The notes under the pieces: model-generated
The model's input: the letters and a program-made list of their open reading frames with translations, nothing else
Told to the model about the DNA's origin: nothing
Databases searched by the model: none
Assembly (NCBI GenBank): GCA_030407085.1
Contig: CM059582.1
Span: forward strand, 4,216,001 to 4,280,000
Length of the DNA stretch: 64,000 bases
DNA from: Trichopria drosophilae
Taxonomy: Eukaryota; Arthropoda; Insecta; Hymenoptera; Diapriidae
Reading direction: 5' to 3'
Position numbers and translations under genes: made by a program
Part shown: positions 38,531-49,480 of the stretch, piece after piece
Numbering within the stretch: position 1 is the first letter of the stretch
Layout of the letters: every line of letters begins with the position of its first letter

Positions 38531-41110
38531 GGGGGTTTTGGACTATTTCTCAGGTTGTCATAATTCCATTTTATGTGATCAATTATACATGTCGTTAAAA
38601 TCATATAAACACTGTTATGCAGATAGAGTTATTTACTTAGCTGACCCAACGAAATTCGTTACCTATTCTAAAAGCCATTAACTTTCATAAAGAAAATTCC
38701 AACGAGATTCGCACAAAGCGGACAACTATAAACGGGAAATGTCGATAAAACCTCTCGCATCGCAGTTTCGATAATTTCCGCATAAATTTCGCATATCACA
38801 TACCATTCTTAAATCATCAAAAACCTTCCGGTTCTATGTCGAATACCACTTGCGTTACATCAAAAGCTATTACACGTAATTCCCAAAGCTAAATTTTGCT
38901 GGTGCTACTCCGGAGTAGATTGATCGAATTTCCCGTTGTCCCGGATGTTAAATCGACCGGTTAGTCGCGTCGCGCGTATTGCGTTGAGTGCATTTAATTT
39001 CGAATGCGCTTTCCGCCAATATCGATTGCGATAAAGAAAATTGCTTGATGCATTTTCCCCTATACGAATTTTGTGCTTGTTTTGGGTTGCCGACACACGA
39101 GCGACTCTTTTGTCAATGTAATTGTTGACAAAGCAGTCTTTCTAGTATCGTGAATCTTGTCAGGTCAACGCTGCTTTTCACTCATTGTTTCTTCAAATGT
39201 CGTGCATTTTTACCTTTTTTAATTGTTTTATTTTGAGTATAATTACAAACATTTCGTGTCTAATCGTTAGATTAGAATATTCATAATTTATAAGTCACTC
39301 GAATTAATCGCGTCAATCGATCAAAATCTGGCATTCAACATAATCTCTACATATATCCGATTAACACCCAATGAGACACTCTGTAATGATTGTTCGAATA
39401 TTGTATATATGGATACATGCATATGTACATAAATGCATACATATATAATTCGCAAGCTTTGAACGTGAGAAATACATTTCATTTACGCTTGTTACACGAT
39501 GCAGCGGTACGTTAATTTTTCAAAAGATAATTTCACGTGCATCGATCCACCTCTTACGGTTCGTTTGAACGGGTATTTACTTCATCGAGCTCGTATTACA
39601 CATTCGTTAATATGCACGACGTGAGTTAAAATTAAAAATTCTCCAAACATGTCACGCATTTGAGTGTATTCATTTCTATGCCAACAATTCGCTCTACTTC
39701 CGCAAACTGTTGGGTATTATTTGGTAAGCGAAACTTGAATTTGAAAAACAAGTATGTACGTCCTGGTAGGTCATTCGATAGACAATTTGCCGATTGCAAT
39801 GCGACATTTTTCAACGAATAACTAGTAATCCCTTTATTTTTTTCCAAAGTATGTCACAATCTGGGCCTACTCATAACTGGAGGATTTCCTTAAGTATTTG
39901 CATGTTCATTTTAAACAAACGACGGAATACATCTATTCCGAGTTGTGTCTTGGACTGATGTCACTGAACTGGAAGATCGGATGAATACCTGAAACTTGAT
40001 TTTGTTGAAGGTTAAAAAGTTTATGATCTTGAATAGTAATGATTGCCAGAAACTGACAAATGTGTTTAGTGTCTCACAGCAAACAGCAAACAGCAAACAG
40101 CAAAGTTGATGGAATTTTTAAATTTTTCGTAATTTGAAAAACATCAAAAAATTTTGGAATTTATGGAACAAGACGAATTTGTATCTTTAATCAAATTTTG
40201 GTCGATATTTTCGAAATTACTTCACCTCGAGTCTTTTTAAAAATATGCTTACCGGCTTAGTTTGCCGGTATTAGTGCGCCGAATACAAATATCATACAAT
40301 TAGGAAAAGTAGCATCAAGGTTAAATTCAAGGTCAAATCGAATAACAACCTGTTTCTTCTAATAATACCCAAAATGTGGATAAAAACTGTGTTTATCCTT
40401 CTTTTACGCGGTTACCGTTATTACGAAAAAAAGTAGTAAAGAATTTCACGATCTATATCTATAACCTAAAATATTTTTTCTATAAATTTATTTATATTTT
40501 TAAAAGCAACAGCAAAAAGCGGTAGAAAATCGGCGTTTTTACTTTTTGTCGTTGAATTTGACTTTTGGGCCATTTTCACAATGATGATATTCGCATTCAG
40601 CACAGCAAACTACGCCAGTAAATATATCGTTTCAAAGAGAGTGAAGGTATGGAATTTAGAAAATATTGTCCAACATTTTATTAAAAATACAAAAATGCTA
40701 CTTCTTCTTCAAATTCGGAACCGCTCATTTGATTGCTAATCGCAAAAAACGGTAAAGATTATTAAGGTTCTAATCGGAGCATGCTGATGGATCCGACATG
40801 ACTCCGAACTCTAGAACACTAAAATGAATTTTCTCGACTTTTAAATAGTTCCATAATAACTATTCGTTCAGTTCGGATTAGCGAAAATGAACATCCTGAT
40901 TGTCCCGGTCGAAGCATATAAACTAGAACGAAAATATTAGGTTTTCAATATTTTTTTTTAAACGTTGATTAATATTTTTACCCTGAAATGATTTTTTAAT
41001 TTTGTTTCTTAAAACCTCAGTAAAAAAAGGGTATGGATACCAATCTCAGAAATGCAAAAAAAAGCATTAAGTAATTATTTTTCTTTCTTAGGTTATTTCA
41101 CATCAAAAAT
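38530..41110. other. Spacer, no gene recognised
   Basis: Moderately AT-rich. It contains a perfect 14-base palindrome CTACTCCGGAGTAG at 38905-38918, a four-copy CAGCAAA tandem run at 40077-40104 and a small hairpin TACCGGC/GCCGGTA near 40251-40271. Nothing coding is supported. Confidence 0.55.
40077..40104. repeat. CAGCAAA tandem repeat, four copies
   Basis: Four perfect 7-base units in a row. Confidence 0.9.
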
Positions 41111-41118
41111 AGTACCAG

Positions 41119-41937
41119 CCCGAGCGGAAATTTATTCAGGCAGCCTAAATATGTACCAGGGCCTCACCAGACTACAGTAAGGCCTTCTTGATCAGGTACT
41201 ACTGAATGTACCTAGATCAGGAGATGATCAGGTTCCGGTAAGTTATCCTGATCAGGTTCGCCTGAATATGCCCCGATTAAACCCTGATTATATTAAAATA
41301 AAGTATAACTGCTATAGGGAAGCCTGTCTATTTCCATATCAAGACGAAACCATGAATTGATGAGGGTTGCCTTATTTTCAATTTCCGAGAATCGCTAACT
41401 GCTTTAGAAGTTTCAAATCAGGTACAGATAAGACGCCTGCTCAGAGCCTTATAAGGACGTCTCAATTTTTTAACTTCTGAATTTTATGTAATTCGTTCAG
41501 TCGCCACTAGGTGTGATCGCGCATCTACTTCATTCCTGTTTAGGAAATGTATTTCTATTTTATATATTAGCCTACTTGTAGGAACGTTTCGGCACATCAT
41601 ATTTTACACATTGTATGTGATAGATATTTATACGATTCGTATATATGTGTAATTAACATTTTTTTATTTTGCTGCCTTTTTACTTGTCAGATAGTAATAA
41701 ATCATTAAAAGTTAATTTGATGTTTCGTAAAACTATTGTAAATATTTTCACCATGCAGTATAGAAAGCATGCGAAATATTGGGCATTGTAAGGTCCTGAT
41801 CAGGTCCTGTACATTTGCCTGATCAGGGCCTTAACTGGAAAAGCGTTACACGATATGCCAGGGCTTGATAAGGGGACAAGACCTGATTTAGTTCACGATC
41901 AGGACCTGATTCCAGCCTGAATAATTTTACGCTCGGG
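41119..41937. mobile_element. Foldback element with CCCGAGCG ends and CCTGATCAGG words
   Basis: The left end CCCGAGCGGAAATTTATTCAG and right end CTGAATAATTTTACGCTCGG are terminal inverted repeats of about 23 bases with few mismatches. Just inside both ends the palindromic word CCTGATCAGG or close variants recurs many times (41190-41270 and 41790-41910). The centre, about 41.3-41.75 kb, is ordinary AT-rich DNA. Ends and internal words link it to the shorter repeat at 20856-21125. No coding capacity and no clear target duplication. Confidence 0.65.
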
Positions 41938-41976
41938 AGAATTCAAATATTAACTTTTTTGTTAATATGACCTAAT

Positions 41977-42547
41977 ATTTGTCAAAAATCAGATTCTTGG
42001 TATTACGGTTCTTTTACTACATTAAAATAAGATTATAAAGCTTAATTAAATTATTGGGTTGTTGCTGTCAACCACTAAACATGAAATTAGTGTGTTATAA
42101 CCTGTTTGCGTATTATTATCGCACCAATTAATGCGTACATATTCTTTCAATATTTTTAGCATTCCTCCTCTGCTAGAAATATTTAAAATCTTAATTTTTA
42201 AAATAAAAACCATAGACACGTCTAAGACAGGTCCTCTGTAGTCTTACTGATGAGTCCGCATAGGGGAACCGGGACAAAACGTGTATTTTAGCAATAGGCA
42301 TATAGTTCTAGATATTATCGCTAGAGGAATGCAGAATCTGATAGTGGTCGGGTCATTAATTTTTCATACATGCAGTTCCGAAGAAATGAAAAGTTCTGTT
42401 TGCAATAATAATACACAAACAGGTTATGACACACTTTTTTCATATTTAGTGGTTGACATCAACAACCCAATAATTTAATTAAGCTTTATAGTGTTATTTT
42501 AATGTAGTAAAAGAACCGTAATACCAAGAATCTGATTTTTGGCAAAT
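41977..42547 (+). mobile_element. Foldback element carrying a hammerhead ribozyme in its loop
   Basis: Left arm 41977-42123 and right arm 42401-42547 are each 147 bases and nearly perfect reverse complements (shared words include AATCAGATTCTTGGTATTAC, GTTGTTG..GTCAACCAC and CCTGTTTG). Weaker pairing (GCATTCCTC, TAGC and TTTTA words) continues inward toward the hammerhead at 42216-42284, close to the exact centre of the loop. There is no protein-coding capacity and no evident target duplication. It begins 39 bases after the end of the CCCGAGCG element. I do not recognise it as a described family. Confidence 0.75.
42216..42284 (+). ncRNA. Hammerhead ribozyme fold (type III layout, G12 changed to A)
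   Basis: Stem III pairs ACACGT (42216-42221) with ACGTGT (42279-42284), 6 bp. The cleavage base C17 is 42222. Stem I pairs TAAGAC (42223-42228) with GTCTTA (42241-42246), 6 bp, capped by a 12-base loop. The invariant core CTGATGA is 42247-42253. Stem II pairs GTCC (42254-42257) with GGAC (42272-42275). The second core strand should be GAA followed by the stem III A; here it reads AAA+A (42276-42279), so only G12, the catalytic general base, is changed. That change is what CpG decay of GGACGAAAC would give. Cleavage would fall between 42222 and 42223. This copy is expected to be inactive or very weak. Confidence 0.85.
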
Positions 42548-42689
42548 TTTAATTTCAAGCGGTTAAGAAAGTAGAAAACTTGATGACCTAATATAGCTGA
42601 AAATTCAGATATGGGTCCCCTTAGCTCAAAATTGGACAGAAACCCTGTAAAAATAGAATCTCCGTTTTGATGTATGCTATCAGTATTGA

Positions 42690-43460
42690 ATCAGAAGAAA
42701 ATTCTCCAAACCAGTCCAGCTGCAACAACAACAGCCATTAAATTTCGGTTAGAGGCGATAAAATTCCGCGTCGGAAAATTCGGAAAGCATAACGGTACAC
42801 ATTGTACCGCAGGAAAGTCGAAACACTTTCATGGAAGAGGACTTGATACCCGGTTTTCGGATGTTACCGCCTTCCTCCCGGTTGCATCCACCATCGTCGG
42901 GAGCAAAAGCAACCGAGTCTCGTTCCTTATATTCGCGCATACCCGGAAGAAGAAGAGAGACGGAGCGGTACGCAACCGCCTCTGGGTGAAACGATAAATT
43001 CCCCGGCTTTATCCTGGCAGCCGCGTTCTATTCTACAATACATCCAGAGGACGGGCCATGTACCGATTTTATATGCATGCTTGTTTACCGCGAGCTGGCG
43101 ACATATTTATGAGGGCCGGTCAACGATCCAATCCCCGATAGACCTCGGAGCCGAGTCCGCTCGCGTCATCCCTTGTACATAGGCAATTCGGCAACCCAGC
43201 CACCGAAGACTTAACCGAACGAGAAAAAAGACAAGCGGACAAATTGAGCGATTCGCTTTTAACGTGGCGTGTAACGTTATTGGTAAAACTTCTATTATGC
43301 CCGATCATTCATTTTTCACTTTCAACCGAACCCTTGAACGCCGTGATTGAACAAAGGAATTTTATAGACTCGATCATAAATTGCAATTGGCTACCCCATT
43401 ACCTCAGTTGCAGGTTCGTATTTGGTGACTGGGTTAGCAAAGATATGTTCTGATGTAAAA
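42690..43460. other. GC-richer block, candidate regulatory DNA
   Basis: Raised GC and CpG words between AT-rich flanks, with short overlapping open frames on both strands and no recognisable protein. Motif-like words (TGTTTAC, ATGCAT, TTTATGAGGGC) cluster at 43.06-43.12 kb. Enhancer or unrecognised exon are both possible. Confidence 0.3.
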
Positions 43461-43826
43461 GAAAATTCTAACAAATCGAGTCTAGCTTGTAAGGACGTAA
43501 GGTTAATGACGAATCTGGATTATCAATATCTACACTCTGTCACGCACAATCGCAAATTGATCTTTTGAAAAATTTTGCTGTTATAGGATAACTGTCTTAA
43601 GGCTGACGCTGATTTTTCATTCATCCCTTGCTTTTACATCAAACAAATTTTGTAGTGCAAATAGAATGTTGAGTTTCGAATAGCTAAGATTATTTCAGGT
43701 CAACAGTGAATCAACTTTCTCGATCTCTTTTATATGAACCCTGCTGGATATTTCCAACGATCAAGACGCGGTGGAAGAATTCTTCAATCTAAGAAAATAC
43801 CCTTTTGAAGAAAATAATGACTGATA

Positions 43827-44491
43827 ACACAGGTCTACAAAAAAGAGGATCTTCGATGTTGTTGGGAAGCTGTGGGCCATTTCAGACGTTATTGTATGCG
43901 TAAAATCCAAACTCGAAATCAGAATTGGTCCATCACGTCAGGTTTTTGAGATATTTGAGGTCATGTACTCGAAAAACTCGTTATTTTGCTATGTTTGAGG
44001 TTACGTACAGGACGCAACAATTTTATTTGGCCTTCTGTACTATTTGCATCTTTTAGTACTACCTTTATCCTTCAAATTGAGATTTTATTCAATCACCTAA
44101 GATATTTTCTTACAAAGTTACGGCCATTTTGATATTACGTGATATATTCCATTAACGTTATCAAAAAACAAACAGTCACAATACTGAAACGTGATTTTAG
44201 TTATTAGTATCCATATTTTATATAGTTGTTTATATTTATATAGGTTTCATGACATTGAATTTGACCTTGTGCTTGTTCTCCAAGAGGATTTCAAGGTAAA
44301 TTTGTTGCGCATCCCAAATTAAAGAAAAAGAGTAGTACCACGTGATCCAACGAAAGAAAAAACTCCTAAAAATGTTTTGTCTTCTGTACCTGATCTCAAA
44401 AATAGCAAAAAACGCATTTTTCGAGTAAATAACCTCAAATATCTCAAAATGACCCACAGCTTCCCAAGAACAAAACCATGTTGACCTGTGT
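43827..44491. mobile_element. Foldback element with ACACAGGTC ends
   Basis: Ends ACACAGGTC (43827-43835) and GACCTGTGT (44483-44491). Paired inner segments include TTGGGAAGCTGTGGG / CCCACAGCTTCCCAA and TTTGAGATATTTGAGGT with its reverse complement, reaching to about 44020 on the left and 44374 on the right. The left arm has about 64 extra bases, so arms are unequal. Minus-strand open frame 44457-44236 is a repeat artefact. Confidence 0.7.
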
Positions 44492-45192
44492 AATAGATAT
44501 TAGCGTTTTGAAGTGCTAGTCGTTCAATTGTTTTTGTCTTATATGAGTCATACGAAACATGAAGAATCCGTCCTCATAAAACTACCAATTACCAATAGCC
44601 CATGAAGTATGGAGTTACGATTTTGGCATGTAAATGAACCGAAACCTAAAAACTGAAGATAATATGCACTTTTCCTTCTATTATTATGTCCTTGTCTGAT
44701 TACTCTTGTCTAATGGTCAAACTGTAGATAAAGAATATTATCAGTTCTCTATCAAGTGAAAAGAAAATGAATCTTAAACTTAAGGTGTTCCTTTATTTCT
44801 GACTATGCTGTTGAGTTACTCCTTTTTCTAGGTGTTATAATCGATTGAGAGTTAAAATCAATAGTAGACCTATATGTTGACAACTGCGTTTTATGGTCAT
44901 GATGCAATCCTAATTAACTAATTATATACCGACTGGAAATACCAACTCGATCATATACATTAAGATCGTCTAAACGATAATTACATTGTTTTAACATATA
45001 ATATATAAATATTCGATGTATGATGTTGAGGAAATCATGATGTTTTTGTGATGCAAACTTTTAATTTTTCTATTTATTTCTATCGGATGACAGAAACTCG
45101 TCAGCACGATCATAAATAGAGATCTAAAATTGTGCTGGAAAAATCCACAATTTTTTTATGATGGCAAATGTTGGATCCTTTTGAGATTTTCG

Positions 45193-45299
45193 AAAAAAAA
45201 CCGAGGACTATTGACGTGGAAAGATTCGATTCACCAGGAGTTGAACCCGGGACCTATCGATTGCCGATCGAATTCTCTCCCAACTAAACTATGGCTCTA
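45193..45299 (-). ncRNA. tRNA-derived sequence with Pol III terminator (pseudo-tRNA or SINE head)
   Basis: On the minus strand, an A-box-like TAGTTTAGTTGG and a perfect B box GGTTCAACTCC are at tRNA spacing. The T arm pairs CCGGG with CCTGG, and the anticodon arm contains TCGAT/ATCGA. The acceptor stem (AGAGCCA against TGAATCG) has mismatches, and position 33 is not T if the loop is read as TCGGCAA, so it is not a good functional tRNA. Eight T residues (45200-45193) follow about 26 bases after the tRNA-like part, a Pol III stop. No SINE tail recognised. Confidence 0.55.
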
Positions 45300-47980
45300 A
45301 AGTAGCACATGACCTGATTAAAATTGGATTGTTTAGAACTCAAAATTAACGTTGCGAAGTGGTCAGAAGACGCGTAGCCATCATTAACATCAAAAAAATA
45401 AACAAAAAAAAATTTGATGAATTTTGCTAGCAAAATTTGTAATATTTTCTAACATCAGAAAAAAATAGCTAGAAAAATGAAAAGTATCCATCATAGAAAC
45501 ATCGATTTGCTCGTTAACACGCACATAAAATATATAGCATAAAAATACAAAACACATTCATTTGAATCGTTTTAATATATTCTGAATTTGAGCTAAGAAA
45601 TACCCATTTTCAGAAATAAAACTGTTACAGTAATAAAAAAACTTTATAGTGACGTGTCAGTAATGTAACACCTCTTACGTCTATTATTCTAAATAGTTTT
45701 GTTCTTGTTGTTTCGGATTTGGTTCGAAAGTATAGCAGCTATAAGTACAATAGTTGCGAAAAATTAACAAAATATGAATCAAGTAACAAAAATGGTAATG
45801 TGCTGGAGAGCACACCGTGTGGAAAGGAAACCGATTAAATTTAATGACATTGTCCATAGAATTTCATGTATGCCTCCAAAAAGGGATTCATGCCACCGCC
45901 TGGATTCACTATATTTAATGTACAGTAGCACCCTTAGGATATCTTGTCCAGCCAAGGAATATGTTGATTCCCAATTTTAACATCTTTCCTGTTTCTCACT
46001 ATCAGAAGTGTTAGAGAGAAAACGATACTGCTGTACACTTCTGCTAAATATATGTTTTACGTTTGTTGGAATTTCACGCATATGTAATTGAATATTTGGA
46101 AAAACGGATTAAAAGTCATATACACACACTTGAAATTTTCATTTCTGAATTCAACTCAAAGGTTGTCTGTACAGCATAATATTTTATTGAAGTGAGTGTC
46201 CTGAACTTTTGAATGAAAACTTTAGCGAAAATCTACCTCAAGCCGTACGTTCCTGCATATTAGGAGACAAAAATTCATTACATTTAATGTATCAGTGTGC
46301 ATTGATGTTACATTAATTTTCATGTTGTGTCTAGTAGTGTACTAGTTAACTATACATTTTAAAGAAAGTCTTGGTTATACATTCGGTAGACAAGAAGAAA
46401 AAAAAATTATTTTGTTATTTTTTTCTCATTCCGACAATAATGGAATTGTTAAAATACAATAAAAATAAAACTAAGAAACTCGGATGTAGGATTCCTCTGA
46501 GAATAATGATATCATTTCACCAACTTTCAAGTTACAAATTTTTCTAGTCAAATTTGTCGCAATAAGCAAACGGCATAAATTGCAGCTTTATTAATGATTC
46601 TTAGTACTGTCAAGGTTAAATAATTTCAAAATTCCTAAGAACTACACACCTGCTTCTTTGAACGTCACTTGTTAACATCGAATTGATAACAGTTGTCAAC
46701 GAAAAGAAGTGGGCGACGCTCAATCAACATACTACTATTCTCAAAGAAGATTTTACATTAAACTCGACGTATTTTAAATTTAATGACCATGTTTACAAAC
46801 AGGCTTCTTTATAGGATCTCCATTGTCACCGATAATTGGGAATAATAATCACATTAGAATACATAGAAACCTTTTTAATAAGAAAACTTACAATTTCGTT
46901 AGGATTTAATTTTAGACACGTTGATGACATTTAAATACCAACGAATAAAAAAGAAGACTACTTTAAAATATTGCAATGGCTTCAAACAAATATATGCTAT
47001 TGAAAATAGAATACAGTTCACCATAGAGTATGAAGAGAATAATATATAGTATTAGGTTATTGCTCTTCTCAATGTTTAGAACAGACTCCTTGATACTGAT
47101 TATTTTTATTAAAAAACGAGGTACTTACATTTTTCATATATTTATCCAATTAGTTACAAAATTGAAGTTGTATTAGGACTTGTATATCGTGTAATTAAAC
47201 TCTCTGTAATACGCTTTGAAGAAAAAGAACCTCGATCTTGTTAGAAATATTCGTCATAAAAATGTGTTGTTCCTAAAGATGTCTTTTGATTCGATGCATT
47301 GAATAGAGAGTTCATCATGTCTACAAGAGTCTAGACAACAATACTAATAACAATAACCATCAAATAATTAAAACTGTTTCATTACCATATGTTGAAGCAT
47401 TATCTGAAATATTATCAGAATGCTTGAAAAAATTAGAATTGTACACAAACCAATTAACACTAACATTGAAGGCATAAAACTGTTACAAAATAAACTTAAG
47501 TTAGAAAACATGTTAAAAAAGAACATCCATGTGCCGAAAGCTAGATATACTTGGTACCTATCAACATTTTAGTCGGGAAGAAACAGTATCAAAAGAAAGC
47601 AAATAGAAAATTACTCTATAAAAAACGTCCACAAATACCTGGAATTTAACGCAGGTCGAAATTATAACATTAACTAATTTAAATTTCGCTAATTTTTGTG
47701 TTGTAATGGTTATAAACAATTCGAAACCTTCTCCAAAGGAGTTTTATAAAGTGCAGTAAGCCTCGTAAATAGTGCTGCTAGAAACAAGAACTCAGTCACT
47801 CGATGTAAAATATACTGCAACAACGATAAAGTACTCTCCACGTGTAGAAGGTGTAAAAAGTGTAAGTAGCAAGATCAAACTCTTGGTATGGCTCTTGCGT
47901 TTTTTTTTCAGTTTCTGAAACATCACAGGAAACCTATCTTTTTAACCCTTTCAGTCACATATTTTTCTTTTCAACAAAAT
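45300..47980. other. AT-rich spacer, no gene recognised
   Basis: AT-rich DNA; nothing coding or clearly repetitive seen. Confidence 0.6.
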
Positions 47981-48003
47981 TGAAAGGTCGCTGTATACCA
48001 AAA

Positions 48004-48430
48004 GTCGCTGATTACGAATTTGAAATTCGTTTTCAAAAATTCAAAATGGCGGATCCAATATGGAGGACGACTTTTTCAAAAAATGATCTGATTCGCTTGA
48101 AAATCCCCATTTCTTTTCTGGGATATGCCTGGTTCCTGCAGCAAGGTGCTTATAAAATAATGAACAATCTATAAATTGTAATTCTTTATTCCAGATTTTG
48201 ACACAATAGCTAACATTTTTAAAATACAATGTAGTAAAATCTTATATTTTTTAAAATTATTTTCACATTATTGGATTCATTTTTAAATCCTAAAAGTTAA
48301 CTTTAAAATTAATAACCAGAGAACATATGAACCCTAAGATAAAAATCGAACAATCACAAAAATTACTCCGCCTTATTGGATCCAAAATTTTGATTATTGA
48401 AAATCTGACGTCATATTCGTAATCAGCGAC
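48004..48430. repeat. Foldback repeat of the GGCGGATCCAATATGG type
   Basis: GTCGCTGATTACGAAT (48004-48019) pairs with ATTCGTAATCAGCGAC (48415-48430), and the pairing continues less perfectly to AAAATGGCGGATCCAATATGG on the left and CCTTATTGGATCCAAAATTT on the right. Further copies of the CCGCCATATTGGAT word at 48490-48505 and a fragment near 56110-56145 show that the family is multicopy. No coding capacity. Confidence 0.6.
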
Positions 48431-48509
48431 CCCTAAAACCCACGAGTAACAAGTTTCAGTCGAATTGGATCGATTTTTAAAAATTTTGTCCGCCATATTG
48501 GATTCGCCA

Positions 48510-49480
48510 TCTCGAATTTACAAAATGTTATTACGCATATCAGTTCAGGTATTATAAAACAAACCCATATATTGTTTCATTAATTTTCATTTAATATTTC
48601 TTTTGAATTTTGTAAAAAAATGGATTTTTTACGTTTTGTAAGGATAAAATTTAATTTATTACAAAAAATATCGTGGAAAATTCTGAAATAATTTTGTTTA
48701 ATACTATTGAATGTACTGATTGTGAGTACATAAAAAATTGGCGCCTTGAATCTCTTTATCTACAAGTAAAGAATGCATTCTTTCTGAAAATAGTACCATT
48801 TTTAACTATTTGTGAATTAACAATAGTATTGTTATTAACACAACTGCTTTTTACACTGGCTTATGTCTACACAACCGTATAGAAACAAGAAATTATATAT
48901 TTAGTGATAAAAAATCAATTTAAAAAATATAAAACTGGTAAAATGTAAGTGGGTCTCTGATAGACTCATGATGAAACAGTTAAGTTAGAAGACTCAATAT
49001 AGGATTCATAGAATAATTGTGCATGTACACAATGGATTTCTTAGGTAAACGATAAAATATATTAAGACCCTACAATTGCTCATATAAATCCGGCATTTGA
49101 TATTTCCATCATGTCTAAAATAATTAGACGATCTTTACGAAATCCGGATTTTCAATGTGGTTCATGAAGTGCATTATCCAAAAACTGGTGTTTTAAAATT
49201 ATGGATCTTAAGGAAGATCGAAACTGTTACAAGTCTATATGGTGTTACAGGATTGGAACTCCTTATGTCCTAAAAACTTTTCATAATGTACAACAATGCC
49301 TAAAGTAATATAGTTATAAATACGTATTAGGTACTGATCGTCCACAAATAGTAATTACCATCCACGAACGTCGAATGTATTTTTTTCTGGCATCGCTACT
49401 GACTATTCCATACCATGGAAGAATCGAATATCTTGAGAGGTAATTGAAATCGAAATGGCTTATTTCTATCTTATTCTATC
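48510..49480. other. AT-rich spacer, no gene recognised
   Basis: No feature supported. Confidence 0.6.

Noticed and set aside
45226..45299. Functional tRNA gene (GGC anticodon)
   Set aside because: The acceptor stem has mismatches and the base before the anticodon is C, so I call it tRNA-derived only.
47943..47956. TTAACCCTTTCAGT as the left end of another piggyBac-type element
   Set aside because: No matching inverted end followed by TTAA was found downstream.
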